A DNA stretch of 64,000 nucleotides from positions 281,581 to 345,580 of the forward strand of contig FAON01000004.1 in the NCBI GenBank assembly GCA_001485605.1. The letters are read 5' to 3'. The position numbers were made by a program, and so were the translations under genes. The notes under the pieces are model-generated. The model was not told the DNA's origin. It searched no databases and saw only the letters and a list, made by a program, of their open reading frames with translations. Of the stretch, positions 48,889 to 59,596 are shown in pieces (the first letter of the stretch is position 1; each line of letters starts with the position of its first letter). Source of the DNA: Candidatus Kryptobacter tengchongensis (GTDB lineage: Bacteria; Bacteroidota; Ignavibacteria; Kryptoniales; Kryptoniaceae).

Positions 48889-51045
48889 TTATCTTGATAT
48901 TTTCCCAAGGAGAACAAAATCAATTTCCCTCATAGTTTCATCAACCCTCACAACCCGAACCTTAACCTTATCCCCAAGCCGATACATTTTCTTTGTATAT
49001 TTACCTATCAACGCATATTGAGTTTCATCGTAAATGTAATAATCATCAGTTAAATCCTTAACTTTAACAAGCCCCTCAACAAGTATATCATTTATTTCAA
49101 CGAACAAACCAAACTCAACAACTCCAGAAATTATCCCATCAAAAATCTTACCTATATGTTCCTTCATATATTCAATCTGCTTCAGCTTGACAGACTCTCT
49201 TTCAGCCTCCATTGCCTTTATTTCCATCTCCGAAGAATGTTTACAAATCTGTGGTAATTTCCCAGCTATTTCATTCAATCTTTTATCATCAACTTTCTTC
49301 TCCATGTATTCGTAAAGAAGGCGATGCACCACAAGGTCTGGATATCTTCTTATCGGTGATGTAAAATGGGTATAGTATTTAAATCCAAGACCGAAATGTC
49401 CAATGTTTTTCTCCGAATAAATCGCTTTCGCCATTGACCTTATCGCTATGTCATTTACAAGATATTCATATTCCGTGTCTTTAACTTGAGCAAGCAACTT
49501 CTGAATTGATTTTGATAAAGGTTTTGAATTGACATCAAATTTAAATCCCAATTTCCTCACAAACTCTGCAAGATTTTTCAACTTCGCTGGATCTGGCAAA
49601 TCATGAACCCTGTAAACAAATGGATACTCACGATTTTTCCCCTTCATCTTTCCAACATGTTTTGCAACCGTTTGATTCGCAAGCAACATAAATTCCTCAA
49701 TTAATCTGTGGCTATCAAGCCGAACCTTCTTTATAATCTCAATCGGTCTTCCATCCTCATCAAGTTTGAACTTAACTTCCGGGGTTTCAAAATCAATGCT
49801 TCCCTCACGAAGTCGCTTTTTCAGAAGAATTTTGCTTAACTTGTGCATCTCAAGAATTACATCAGCATAGTCACCCTCACCTGTTTCAATTATCCTTTGA
49901 ACCTCTTCATAAGTAAACCTGCGCTTGCTTCTTATGATGCTTTTATGGAAAGAATAACTCTCAACAACTCCATTTGAATTAACAACCATAAAAACAGAGT
50001 AAGCAAGACGATCAACATTTGGATTTAAACTGCAAACATTGTTTGACAACTTCTCAGGTAACATTGGGATAACCCTATCAACAAGATAAACGCTCGTTCC
50101 CCGCCTAAGCGCTTCAAGATCAATTTTGCTTCCCTCTTTAACATAATAACTCACATCAGCAATGTGAACCCCAAGTTTATATTTCCCATCTGGTAAAATT
50201 TCAAGTGAAACCGCATCATCAAAATCTTTCGCATCTTCAGGGTCAATGGTAAAACAAACTAAATCCCTCAAATCAAGTCGTTTCTTATACTCAGACTCTG
50301 GAATTTCATCTGGGATTTTTTCTGCTTCTTCAAGGACATCATCGGGGAAACGAGTTGGGAAATCATGATTTCTCGCAATTGCGAGAATTTCAGCGTCGCT
50401 TTCGCCAGCACGCCCCAAAACTTCAACAATTCTCCCCTCTGGACCAAATCCTTCATCAATCCAATCAACAAGTTCAATCGCAACTTTATCCCCAACCTTC
50501 GCATTAAATTTCTTAACATTTTTCTCATTTATGTAAAAATCGCGAATCAAATGTTTGTCATCCGGGATTACGAAATAAATTCCTTTTCTCCTGGACAAAA
50601 CTCCCGTTATAACTTTTCTCCCACGCTCAATCACATCAACAACTTCACCTATCGGAAGTTCTCCCTTACTTCTTTCAACTATTGAAACCGCTACCTTATC
50701 ACCATCAATCGCGGTATGGATAAATCTTGGTGGAATGAAAATTTCTTTTATCCCATCTTGTTCATCTTCAACTTCCACAAAACCATAACCATTTGGGTTC
50801 ACCGTAAGCCGTCCAACTAAAACTTTCGGATTCGGCTTGAATTTAAACTTGCTCCTTGGAAGTTTCAAAATCTCGCCACGCTCAACCATTTCCATCAAAA
50901 CTTGTTTAACAATGCCCATCTCATATTCATCAATTAATCCAAGCCTCTTAGCAATTTCCTTTGCCCGAAACGACTTTCTGGCTCTCTTTCTTAAGAACTT
51001 TAAAATTCTTTCCTTAAGCTCTGAAATCTCAATCTCTTTCCTCAT
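48889..51045 (-). CDS. rnr: Ribonuclease R
   Basis: 718-residue 3'-5' exoribonuclease that degrades structured RNA. N-terminal winged helix (about 1-65), two cold-shock-like OB domains (about 66-230), the RNB domain with TIDPEDAKDFDDAVSLE holding the metal Asp residues, DVSYYVKEGSKIDLEALRRG, then IGHFGLGFKYYTHFTSPIRR, and a C-terminal S1 domain (GKIFDGIISGVVEFGLFVEI). The start overlaps the tamB stop (ATGA). Confidence 0.96.
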   Translation of the reverse strand: MRKEIEISELKERILKFLRKRARKSFRAKEIAKRLGLIDEYEMGIVKQVLMEMVERGEILKLPRSKFKFKPNPKVLVGRLTVNPNGYGFVEVEDEQDGIKEIFIPPRFIHTAIDGDKVAVSIVERSKGELPIGEVVDVIERGRKVITGVLSRRKGIYFVIPDDKHLIRDFYINEKNVKKFNAKVGDKVAIELVDWIDEGFGPEGRIVEVLGRAGESDAEILAIARNHDFPTRFPDDVLEEAEKIPDEIPESEYKKRLDLRDLVCFTIDPEDAKDFDDAVSLEILPDGKYKLGVHIADVSYYVKEGSKIDLEALRRGTSVYLVDRVIPMLPEKLSNNVCSLNPNVDRLAYSVFMVVNSNGVVESYSFHKSIIRSKRRFTYEEVQRIIETGEGDYADVILEMHKLSKILLKKRLREGSIDFETPEVKFKLDEDGRPIEIIKKVRLDSHRLIEEFMLLANQTVAKHVGKMKGKNREYPFVYRVHDLPDPAKLKNLAEFVRKLGFKFDVNSKPLSKSIQKLLAQVKDTEYEYLVNDIAIRSMAKAIYSEKNIGHFGLGFKYYTHFTSPIRRYPDLVVHRLLYEYMEKKVDDKRLNEIAGKLPQICKHSSEMEIKAMEAERESVKLKQIEYMKEHIGKIFDGIISGVVEFGLFVEINDILVEGLVKVKDLTDDYYIYDETQYALIGKYTKKMYRLGDKVKVRVVRVDETMREIDFVLLGKISR

Positions 51046-54000
51046 AGCCTTATTCTGTAATAAAGCCCAAGTTTATTTAAAATTTCCTTTTCCTGATAGA
51101 ACTGAACTGGTTTTCTCTGATATTCAATTGTCAGGCTTCCCCCGAAAAGTTTTTTAAACAACGGATATTGCACAACGACGACAGATTTTGAAATATCCGT
51201 AAAAATATCCCCACCGATTTGAACAATCGCCCCACCAATATTACCCGTTATCCTCAGACCCCTGAAACCTGAATAATACCCAACTTCAGTGCTCGTTATA
51301 AACCCACCCAAAATATCTCTTAAAACACCTGTGATAACTCCTGAAACAATACTGCTCAAAAGCCCTGCTCCAGTAGATGACCACAGATTCTCCGTAAACA
51401 TGCTAACCTCGCCCCTTGTAAGTTCATCTTTAAATCTTCCCGTCACGAGAAATGAAATAGCATCGGATTCAACCTCACCATGCGGATAAACCTTTTGATA
51501 ATCCTCGCCATCAACAAACATTTGAATTCGCACTGATGGTTTTGACAATGTTCCACTTATCAAAAGCTGAATTAACACTGTCTCAACTTTACCAGCACCA
51601 AGCGTATCCGTCAAGACTGTATGTGTCCCAGTATAATTTGCCGTAATATCAAGTTCTGGATTATTAAGATCGCCTGTAAATTTTAACTTACCACTTGCGT
51701 TAAACCGCTTGAAAAAGTTATAATACGACCTGTCAAGTATTATCACCTCACCATGGGCAAGCGTTGAACCAGAAAAACGCCTTAAATTTAAATCACCCGT
51801 AAATTCCGCATAAAATTCCTCACCAGTTTGACTGTTTAGAACAACATTAAGTTTTGATTCCTTTGAAGTTGAAATTTTTAAGTCATAATTTAGCTCCGAT
51901 AAAAAACCACGCCTTTTTTTATTTTCATCTTGAACCTCGGTAGTTTTAATAGGAACATCAAGATAAACAAGCTCTTCTGTCGTAGATTTTGATTTCTCAA
52001 GTGTATCCGCCGAACTTACATAAACATACTCAAAGCCTGTCCCTCGCCCTATACTAACAGCTTGCTTTGGAAGATAATTTACATTGACATCAGAAAGTAA
52101 AATTTCACCATTCAGATAAAATCCTGTCGTGTCAATTTTTAAACTTAAACCATTTGCCCCAGTCTCCGCAATAACCCGCCCATAAATTCCAGTAGCCCCA
52201 AAACCTTCCTTATCAACCACCAATAATTTGCCATTAATTTTAAAATCACCACTTGAAACTGAAAAACCGTCAAGATAAACTTTCCCCTTTATTTGAACCT
52301 CTCCATCCCCGTAATCATCTGGATTGTTCCACAAATTCAAATCATCCACATAAACCATATTTGAATCAACCCTCCCACTCCCATAGACAAGATAATACTT
52401 TCTATTCTGGTTAAATTTGAATATACAATTCTGCAACGAAAATTTGCCCTTAAAATTTGGTTTATCTAAAGTCCCGCTAAAGTCAACATCAGCAGTTATA
52501 TCACCCTTCAACTCAGAAACACCCCCAATAATTGGCTCAAAAATTGCAACTGGAAACCTGAAAAGTCTAACCTTACCCGTAACATATGGTTCACGATATC
52601 TTATTTTCACATCTGGCTTAAACCACATCGGAATTGAAACAGAGATATCCATCGCATTATAGCTCATCTCACCCGCATTGATCACAAGAACGGAATTCAA
52701 CTTTATCATATCGTCCTCAACTTTCCCGAAACATTCAATCTCCCCAGCCTGCAAATCTTTATATCTAAAATCTTTAATGAAAATTTCAATTTCCGAATTC
52801 GGATTATCACGCGTCCCATAAACGAAAAATGAGAAATCAACACTGCCATAAAATGTAAAACTTTTGGAAAGTTTATTAAGATTTAAATTCTCACCCCACA
52901 CTCTCAATTGCTGTGATCGCTTATCTACAAATCCAGCAACATAAATTCTTTGCTCATTGAAAACAAAAGAAGAAGGATTAATTATAACCCCGCTTTTTGT
53001 CTGGAAAATTTCAACCTCATCCGTCAATAAAACCTTATTTCCCCAAACATCCCCATTAAACTCTTTTAAAATAAATCTGTTAACATCATGACTAAACTGA
53101 GCAAGCGAGACAATTTCAAAATCCCATCCCTTCCCATCCGCTGAAATTTCCGCATAAAATTCCGGATCATCGTAATTTAAATTTAAATTCAAACTCCCAA
53201 CCTCAAAGCCACTTGAGACAAACTCCTTCAATTCCCCCCTTGCCTTAAATCTTAATAATTCACTATAACTTAAATCAATTGAGCCCTTGAACCCGTCAGC
53301 CATAAATGTATCAATCTTTCCCGCCTTGTAATTCGTATATCTTATCTGCTTTAAATCAGCACCGGTGTAAAAATAAAATCCCTGAGAATCGGCAAGAAAA
53401 CTGCCATTTAAATTCCCAATCGCCTGAAAAAGCTGACCAAATGAAAAAACGGAAATTGGTGTTAAGTTTTTAAGTTTTAGTTTGTATTCAACATAAACAG
53501 GATTTTTGATTCCCAAAAATTCGGGCTTTTCAAACTTTGAAAATTTCAATTTTTCATCAGCAACCCCAGCTACAGTTCTAATGGCTTGATCAAGCGATTT
53601 GCTAAAGTCGTTAAAGTCAAAATCCCCTTCAAGATTTAGATCAAACATGCTGGATTGAACAATGAGACCTTTCCTCCTTTCATTTACAGTATATTTTGCG
53701 TTTAATCTCAACTGACTGATTCTATAATTTCCAAAGATAGACGGATTCAGCTGTGCGAAAAGCTCCATCCTGTTGATTTCACCAGCCCAGAACCTTAAAT
53801 TGAAATCACCAGAAATATGACTTCTCAAAAAATGTGGTTTATCAACTCTTATCTGCGAAATATCAAGCTCGGACAAAGAACCACTCAAACTTAATAAAAA
53901 TTCACCCTCACCAAATTTTTTTAAATTCAAGTCAATCAACCCCTTAAATCCTTCCGAAAGCGATACAAAGCTACCATTGATCTCGGCATTTTTCACCTCA

Positions 54001-55427
54001 AACCAGAAATTTGACTTCGGGATCAAAATTTTATTTATCATAGATTCCTCAAGGTTGATGTTCGCTCGTGCTTTCATCGTTTCAAACTTAACACCATCCC
54101 CATTCAAATTGCCAGAAAAATTGAGAAACCCTTTCAAATCCTCACGATTTAAAACCTCATACGGATCTAAGCCAGAAATTTTAAAATTTAAATTATACAC
54201 AAAATTACCCTTTACCTTGAAATTCCCATCAAGATTTATCAACGAATTCCCGAATTTCAAGCCCAATCCAGAATTGAACTCAAGCGGATGTCCCACATAT
54301 CGTCCTTCCACTTCAACATATTCTAACCCAAACTCTGGCAACTTGACAAGGCTGACAAATTTACTTATGTCTGAAATTTTAATTTTTGAGTTTTTAACCT
54401 CAGCATTTATCAAAAAATCAGAAAAGTTCAATATGTTTTTCAATTCACCATCCACAAAAATATCGGAATCATAAACCTTTACTTTTATACCTTTCACTTT
54501 CAAATCCTTCAATGTCCCCTCTGCCTCAACATCAACCGAAGGAGAACCAGAAAGAAAATAAACCTGCGGAATAAATTTTGTTAATTCACCAAAACTTAAA
54601 CTATCAGCACGAAGCGAAACGCTCATGTAAACATTCTCAACGCTATTTTTATCAAGTCCAAAGAGATCATCCTTTGTCTCGGCGGAAAAATCAAACTTAA
54701 TTCTGCTACCATCAGTTATAATCTCAAAATCGCTTGCTTTTAATTTATTCCTATCAGCATAAACCTTTCCATTTATTTCAGCCGAAAACTTATCCTCATC
54801 AACCACAAAAGATAACTTTATCTTTTTAAAATCAATTCTCTCCGAAGAATAGCTCCCACTAAAAACAGCATTTATATCATGCACAACAAAATTGTGGTAA
54901 TCAATACAATCCAAGCTATCCGCAAGGTGTGACTTTCCCTGACTTAACGAATCAACAAGAACAAATTTCCCATCATCAATCACAAGTCTATCGCACGAAA
55001 AAGAAAACCTTGTTTCCCCTTTTCTCTCGCTTGGTTTAAAAACTTTTTGAAAATTCCATTTCCCATCTTTCCCCCTTATCAAATAAACCTCTGGCTTGTA
55101 AAGGATCAACTCATAAAACGAATAACTTCCTTTTATTAAACCAACGGGGTCATATTTCAACTCAAGGCTCAATGCTTTGATGAAAGTTTTACCATCAACC
55201 CCAATATAAAATCCATCTATCCCAAGCCCTGTGAATATATTTCCATAAAATTTGCCAAGATAAATTTCCCCACTAAGTGATTTCCTCAATTCAGATTCAA
55301 TTCTATCATGAAGGAAAACTCTAAATCTTTCCGTTTGCGAAATTATCAAAACAACTGAGATGATGATGAGGAAAGAAGCGGAGAAGTAAAAAACTGCTTT
55401 AAAAAATTTTTTGAAAAATCTCTTCAT
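51042..55427 (-). CDS. tamB: Translocation and assembly module TamB-like protein (DUF490)
   Basis: 1461 residues from ATG 55427, preceded by GGGAG. An N-terminal membrane anchor (FYFSASFLIIISVVLIIS) is followed by very long beta-strand repeats of the AsmA/TamB kind and the C-terminal DUF490 domain (GSGRVDSNMVYVDDLNLWNN, DYGDGEVQIKGKVYLDG, LLISGTLSKPSVRIQMF, and VVVQYPLFKKLFGGSLTIEY near the end). These inner-membrane-anchored proteins form a hydrophobic groove across the periplasm for lipid transport or outer-membrane protein insertion. No tamA is in the window. Confidence 0.92.
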   Translation of the reverse strand: MKRFFKKFFKAVFYFSASFLIIISVVLIISQTERFRVFLHDRIESELRKSLSGEIYLGKFYGNIFTGLGIDGFYIGVDGKTFIKALSLELKYDPVGLIKGSYSFYELILYKPEVYLIRGKDGKWNFQKVFKPSERKGETRFSFSCDRLVIDDGKFVLVDSLSQGKSHLADSLDCIDYHNFVVHDINAVFSGSYSSERIDFKKIKLSFVVDEDKFSAEINGKVYADRNKLKASDFEIITDGSRIKFDFSAETKDDLFGLDKNSVENVYMSVSLRADSLSFGELTKFIPQVYFLSGSPSVDVEAEGTLKDLKVKGIKVKVYDSDIFVDGELKNILNFSDFLINAEVKNSKIKISDISKFVSLVKLPEFGLEYVEVEGRYVGHPLEFNSGLGLKFGNSLINLDGNFKVKGNFVYNLNFKISGLDPYEVLNREDLKGFLNFSGNLNGDGVKFETMKARANINLEESMINKILIPKSNFWFEVKNAEINGSFVSLSEGFKGLIDLNLKKFGEGEFLLSLSGSLSELDISQIRVDKPHFLRSHISGDFNLRFWAGEINRMELFAQLNPSIFGNYRISQLRLNAKYTVNERRKGLIVQSSMFDLNLEGDFDFNDFSKSLDQAIRTVAGVADEKLKFSKFEKPEFLGIKNPVYVEYKLKLKNLTPISVFSFGQLFQAIGNLNGSFLADSQGFYFYTGADLKQIRYTNYKAGKIDTFMADGFKGSIDLSYSELLRFKARGELKEFVSSGFEVGSLNLNLNYDDPEFYAEISADGKGWDFEIVSLAQFSHDVNRFILKEFNGDVWGNKVLLTDEVEIFQTKSGVIINPSSFVFNEQRIYVAGFVDKRSQQLRVWGENLNLNKLSKSFTFYGSVDFSFFVYGTRDNPNSEIEIFIKDFRYKDLQAGEIECFGKVEDDMIKLNSVLVINAGEMSYNAMDISVSIPMWFKPDVKIRYREPYVTGKVRLFRFPVAIFEPIIGGVSELKGDITADVDFSGTLDKPNFKGKFSLQNCIFKFNQNRKYYLVYGSGRVDSNMVYVDDLNLWNNPDDYGDGEVQIKGKVYLDGFSVSSGDFKINGKLLVVDKEGFGATGIYGRVIAETGANGLSLKIDTTGFYLNGEILLSDVNVNYLPKQAVSIGRGTGFEYVYVSSADTLEKSKSTTEELVYLDVPIKTTEVQDENKKRRGFLSELNYDLKISTSKESKLNVVLNSQTGEEFYAEFTGDLNLRRFSGSTLAHGEVIILDRSYYNFFKRFNASGKLKFTGDLNNPELDITANYTGTHTVLTDTLGAGKVETVLIQLLISGTLSKPSVRIQMFVDGEDYQKVYPHGEVESDAISFLVTGRFKDELTRGEVSMFTENLWSSTGAGLLSSIVSGVITGVLRDILGGFITSTEVGYYSGFRGLRITGNIGGAIVQIGGDIFTDISKSVVVVQYPLFKKLFGGSLTIEYQRKPVQFYQEKEILNKLGLYYRIRL

Positions 55428-55906
55428 CTCCCGCAAAATCTTTCAAGGATAGTTTTAATTATGTTCGTTGTTGATCTGTTAGGCGTCAATTCCATAAGGA
55501 CAACACGACCTCCACTGGATTCAACGATATCCCGCCCAACTACATCTTCAATAGCCCAATCACTTCCCTTTACAAGAACATCTGGTAAAATTTTTGAAAT
55601 TAAATTATAAGGCGTTGGCTCATCAAAGATCACAACATAATCAACAGATACAAGATTTGAGAGTATAAAAGCCCTGTCTTCTTGAGGAACTATTGGTCTT
55701 CCCTCACCTTTTATTTGCCTTACAGATGAATCGCTGTTCAATCCAACTATCAAAACATCCCCAAGCTCCTTAGCCTTTGCAAGATACTCAACATGACCTC
55801 TGTGCAAAATATCAAAACATCCATTTGTAAAAACAATTTTCTTCCCTTCGCTTTTAAGTTTATTCTTTATCTGAACTATTTCATCTATGCTTACAATCCT
55901 TCCCAT
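55424..55906 (-). CDS. rfaE2: Heptose 1-phosphate adenylyltransferase (HldE C-domain homologue)
   Basis: 160 residues from ATG 55906, which overlaps the stop of the kinase gene (TGATG). Cytidylyltransferase-like fold with FTNGCFDILHRGHVEYL (HxGH), VGLNSDSSVRQIKGEGRPI and PDVLVKGSDW. It makes ADP-heptose from heptose-1-phosphate and ATP. The enterobacterial HldE joins both domains; here they are separate neighbours. Confidence 0.95.
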   Translation of the reverse strand: MGRIVSIDEIVQIKNKLKSEGKKIVFTNGCFDILHRGHVEYLAKAKELGDVLIVGLNSDSSVRQIKGEGRPIVPQEDRAFILSNLVSVDYVVIFDEPTPYNLISKILPDVLVKGSDWAIEDVVGRDIVESSGGRVVLMELTPNRSTTNIIKTILERFCGR

Positions 55907-56910
55907 CACCATTCACCCCTTGAGTCAAGAAGAGCTGCTTTAAAAAGTTTTTCTTTATCAACTGGAACGACTCCAACTTCTTCAACCACTATCCCAGCGG
56001 CGTAATTTGCAAGGGCAGCTGCTTCAATTATATTAGCCCCACTTACAAGAGCAACAGTTATCGTAGATATAACAGTATCACCAGCACCTGATACATCCGC
56101 CACTTTTCTCGCTTTTGTCGGTATATGCTTTATTTCACCATCTCTGCTAAAAAGCGTCATTCCTTTCTCTCCCCTTGTCAGAAGAAGATATTCGCATTTT
56201 AACCTATCAAGTATTATTTTCCCCGCTTCAATAACCTTTTCGTCGGAATCAAGTTTGCGACCAAGTACATCTTCAACTTCCTTCCTATTCGGCTTAAAAA
56301 CCGTCACATTTTTAAACTCAAAAAAATTATCAAACTTCGGATCAACAGTTATCACTAAACCATAACTATTGGCAATTTCAATCAAATCGTGAATTAAATT
56401 TCTAACTATAACTCCCTTGTTATAATCCTCTATTATTATTCCACTTATTTCATGCAAATTTTGAAGGATTATTTCTTTTATCCTTTCCTGAATTTTGTAA
56501 TTTATCGGCTCTTTTGATTCCCTGTCAATTCTGACAACATGCTGGCTATGTGCTATTACCCTTGTTTTAACCGTTGTCGGTCTTGAACTGTCAATTATAA
56601 TCCCACCAGTATTAAATCCCTCTTTTTTCATCAGGTCAAGGAAAATTTCACCCTCTCTATCATCCCCGATAACTCCAATCAGCAATGGGAAAGCACCAAG
56701 TGATTTTATATTGTTAGCCACATTTCCAGCTCCACCAAGCTTTGAATCCTCTCCCTCAACCTCAATCACGGGAACTGGTGCCTCTGGAGAAATCCTGTTT
56801 ACACTTCCCCAAATATACCTATCAAGCATAAGATCACCAACAACGGCAATTTTTTTCTTTTCAAAATTTTTAAACAACCGAAGAAGTTGATCCTCTGTAA
56901 ATTTAAACAT
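55906..56910 (-). CDS. rfaE1: Heptose 7-phosphate kinase (HldE N-domain homologue)
   Basis: Start ATG 56910 (MFKFTEDQLLRLFKNFEKKK); the 31 residues before it in the frame look non-coding. 334 residues of the PfkB family: AVVGDLMLDRYIWGSVNRIS, EDSKLGGAGNVANNIKSLGA and the C-terminal anion hole VADVSGAGDTVIST with catalytic Asp. It phosphorylates D-glycero-beta-D-manno-heptose 7-phosphate for LPS core. Confidence 0.95.
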   Translation of the reverse strand: MFKFTEDQLLRLFKNFEKKKIAVVGDLMLDRYIWGSVNRISPEAPVPVIEVEGEDSKLGGAGNVANNIKSLGAFPLLIGVIGDDREGEIFLDLMKKEGFNTGGIIIDSSRPTTVKTRVIAHSQHVVRIDRESKEPINYKIQERIKEIILQNLHEISGIIIEDYNKGVIVRNLIHDLIEIANSYGLVITVDPKFDNFFEFKNVTVFKPNRKEVEDVLGRKLDSDEKVIEAGKIILDRLKCEYLLLTRGEKGMTLFSRDGEIKHIPTKARKVADVSGAGDTVISTITVALVSGANIIEAAALANYAAGIVVEEVGVVPVDKEKLFKAALLDSRGEW

Positions 56911-57152
56911 CGCACAAAAACTTTTATTTTTAAACATAAAATTCTCTGACTCTGGAACTAAAATTAACCAAAGATAAGCGAATAAACAAAATAAGAAAAG
57001 CACAGAATATCGCTCGGCTTAAATTATTCCCCATCCGAAGGAAAAATTTTACACCTTACCTCTGGTTAAAACTTGTCTATAATCTTTTCTATCACCCCAT
57101 ATCAATAGCAAGCAAGATACACAATCATCTTCCATCACAATCACAACGAACC

Positions 57153-58220
57153 TTACCTTGTGGTAATCTCCAGCCTGTATATACCTATCCTCCTGTTCCC
57201 AGGCTCATTATCCTCGTAAATGTAAATATTACCCTCTTCATCTATATCAAGAATCTCACCAGGCAACTTTATGTCCGATTGAATATAATTCCCATCAATA
57301 TCATAAACCTTCAAATAATAGTGATGATAAAACGGATCTTTTCGGGTTATACCTTCAATCGTTAGATTGACAAATTGATAATAAATTAGCGAATCTACAA
57401 CATGGATTGACCAGGTATCTGAATACTTCAAAATCAACTCAATGGTTTTATGAATTGGTAAATCCCAAGGTATATCTTGGTCAATCAAATTAAAATTCCC
57501 CCGGTGACCGAAACACTTCAAAAAATTATTTTTATCGTCATATTTGTAAATTCTATATGTTCCAGATTGGGCAACATAAATATTCCCAAGCTTATCAAAA
57601 TCAAACACTGCATTAAAATATCTTGATTTAAATTTTTTGAAAATATTATCCCTCTCTCCAAACAAAGCTAACAAGTTCCCGCTCGTATCAATAACAGCGA
57701 TATTTCTTGATTTATAGATTTCGTTGGGATTCAAAAATTTAGGCTCAATTACGCTTAAATAAAGTTTATCTCCCCTTGCTTTGATATAAGTTAAACCATA
57801 TAAATTTGAAGATAAATTAAAAGAAGTTAAAAAATTCCCACTTGTGTCAAAAACATTAAATCTCCTGTTACCCATATCATACAGATAAATTAAACCATCA
57901 TTAACATCTAAACTCAAAACTTCCAACATCTCTCCCGGACCTTTACCCTTTCTACCAATGATTTTTTCTATTTCACCCTTCATATTTATTACCAAAACAA
58001 CAGGGCTAACCCTATCGCTTAAAAACATTTTCTTATACTTCACCCTTGCATTCATAATCTCACCTATAAACTTCTTATGATTCTCATTTAACTTTATCTC
58101 GCCTACTTTATATAGCCTGCAACCTTTATTCTCTGATTTGGACTCATAGCATTTATTATCTAACTTTTTTACATACTCGCAAGCAGTAAAAAGTATAAGA
58201 ACAACAAATATAAACCTCAT
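57153..58220 (-). CDS. 6-bladed beta-propeller lipoprotein, copy 1
   Basis: 355 residues. Lipoprotein signal with lipobox LFTAC (Cys14). The repeat block GRKGKGPGEMLEVLSLDVND is the mark of the 6-bladed propeller family (PF17170-like), followed by IYLYDMGNRRFNVFDTSGNF and further blades ending IDEEGNIYIYEDNEPGNRR. Copies at 58460, 60633 and 62310 share the GxGPGE block but little else, so they are old paralogues. Proteins of this family are exported; functions are mostly unknown. Confidence 0.88.
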   Translation of the reverse strand: MRFIFVVLILFTACEYVKKLDNKCYESKSENKGCRLYKVGEIKLNENHKKFIGEIMNARVKYKKMFLSDRVSPVVLVINMKGEIEKIIGRKGKGPGEMLEVLSLDVNDGLIYLYDMGNRRFNVFDTSGNFLTSFNLSSNLYGLTYIKARGDKLYLSVIEPKFLNPNEIYKSRNIAVIDTSGNLLALFGERDNIFKKFKSRYFNAVFDFDKLGNIYVAQSGTYRIYKYDDKNNFLKCFGHRGNFNLIDQDIPWDLPIHKTIELILKYSDTWSIHVVDSLIYYQFVNLTIEGITRKDPFYHHYYLKVYDIDGNYIQSDIKLPGEILDIDEEGNIYIYEDNEPGNRRIGIYRLEITTR

Positions 58221-58288
58221 TTTTTCCTTAATTTCCTTAATTTTAACAAAAAGAGTTGGAAACCAGCTCGTTCCTACTTTCTTATCTC

Positions 58289-58429
58289 TTAATGAGGTGG
58301 TTCTATTACAATATCATCAAAACAATCAACAGGGGTTGGTTCACAACGCCCAGCAGTAAAATTATAAACACGCGTTGGCTTAGTTTGAGCTTTTGAATAA
58401 TTTACAAAGGTAAATATAATACCAATCAC
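58289..58429 (-). CDS. Short Cys-containing exported ORF between propellers
   Basis: The frame is open from 58453 to TAA at 58289. A hydrophobic N-terminus (IIFTFVNYSKAQ) with a signal-cleavage-like end leads to a short mature part, TKPTRVYNFTAGRCEPTPVD, then CFDDIVIEPPH, with two Cys. No ATG is present; GTG 58429 (46 residues) is the only standard start. It may be a decayed gene. Similar short Cys ORFs occur at 60192 and 63474. Confidence 0.35.
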   Translation of the reverse strand: MIGIIFTFVNYSKAQTKPTRVYNFTAGRCEPTPVDCFDDIVIEPPH

Positions 58430-58459
58430 TATTAACGCTGAAGCTAGAATTATTTAAAA

Positions 58460-59587
58460 TCAATTTAATGGTTCTACCTTGGCTTTTACAGACTGCCTCA
58501 ATTTATACCGAAAAATTTTAGCCTCAGTTATAGTTGTACCTTTCAGTTCGCCTGGAACAATTTCAAGAATTTCATCTCCCCCAGGAAATATCAGCATCCC
58601 ATTGTGTGGGGCGGATGAATTAACTAATAAAGCTTCACCGGAAACGGATACTAAATTAAAGCTAAACTTATCCCAATTTCTCATATTTTTAGATGAGTAA
58701 TACTGAACTATAAACAAAGTATCATTTAAGGACGCACCTGAAAGGGGGTGAATAAAACTTTTCCAATAACTAATGTGATCTTGGGTTATTTCGTAAGGTG
58801 ATAAATCTTGAGGATAAGGTTTTGGAAAGCCAAAGAATTTTTTTAGATTATCCTCGGGAACATATTTACAAATTAAATTTAAAGCCGAATCATATCTGAA
58901 TATGTAACCTGAAATAGGATCACAAAAGAAAAAGCCAGCATTTGAAGTTTCAAACATAAAACCAGTGTATGCTTGCGCTGAAAACAATTTTAATTTCTCG
59001 TTAGAAGGTTGTAAAACTTCCATCAAAATCTTACCTTCTTCGGACAATAAATTAAGTAAATTTTTAGTATACAGACTGTAAAATACAAATTTATTTGAAG
59101 ATAATTGAACTATATCAAGCGCGATTGTGGGCAGTTTAATTTCCTCAAAATCATTATAATTGGGGTATTTGTAAATCACAACTTTAAATGGAATTGCGCC
59201 AAGAGCTATTATATTTTTACCTAAGCCCGTTGATAATCCTAAAATTGCCTTAAATTCACCAGGACCCTCACCACCTTTGCCTATAAAACCAAGAAAATTA
59301 CCCGAGCTATCAAACTGAATTATTCTTCTCCTATCAACAGATACAACGAAATATCTCCCACCAACAAAACAAATATCATTAGGAAGAAAATCGCTGATAT
59401 GCTCACCTTCGGGATACTTAAATCTTAACTCACCTTTGATAACAAATAGAGAATCAAAAGCTAAACTAAGCCGCTTACTCAACTTTATCGTGATTTCCTC
59501 TTGTTGTTTTTCATAGCCTCTTTTGCAGTTGAAATGCAAAACAATTAATACACAAATTAAAAATCTTAAATTAAGACTCATCCGCAT
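58460..59587 (-). CDS. 6-bladed beta-propeller lipoprotein, copy 2
   Basis: 375 residues. Lipobox LHFNC (Cys21 or so) after a basic N-terminus. The family block is FDSSGNFLGFIGKGGEGPGE; further blades include SGYIFRYDSALNLICKYVPE and VSVSGEALLVNSSAP. It is preceded by a thioredoxin-fold gene 9 bases upstream in the same direction, which points to co-expression. Confidence 0.88.
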   Translation of the reverse strand: MRMSLNLRFLICVLIVLHFNCKRGYEKQQEEITIKLSKRLSLAFDSLFVIKGELRFKYPEGEHISDFLPNDICFVGGRYFVVSVDRRRIIQFDSSGNFLGFIGKGGEGPGEFKAILGLSTGLGKNIIALGAIPFKVVIYKYPNYNDFEEIKLPTIALDIVQLSSNKFVFYSLYTKNLLNLLSEEGKILMEVLQPSNEKLKLFSAQAYTGFMFETSNAGFFFCDPISGYIFRYDSALNLICKYVPEDNLKKFFGFPKPYPQDLSPYEITQDHISYWKSFIHPLSGASLNDTLFIVQYYSSKNMRNWDKFSFNLVSVSGEALLVNSSAPHNGMLIFPGGDEILEIVPGELKGTTITEAKIFRYKLRQSVKAKVEPLN

Positions 59588-59596
59588 TAATAATTT

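Noticed and set aside
53977..54474. 165-codon plus-strand frame within tamB
   Set aside because: Antisense shadow of a long beta-repeat gene; no start context.
56911..57003. Hydrophobic 31-codon extension of the heptose kinase
   Set aside because: PfkB kinases are cytosolic; the internal ATG 56910 fits the family start.
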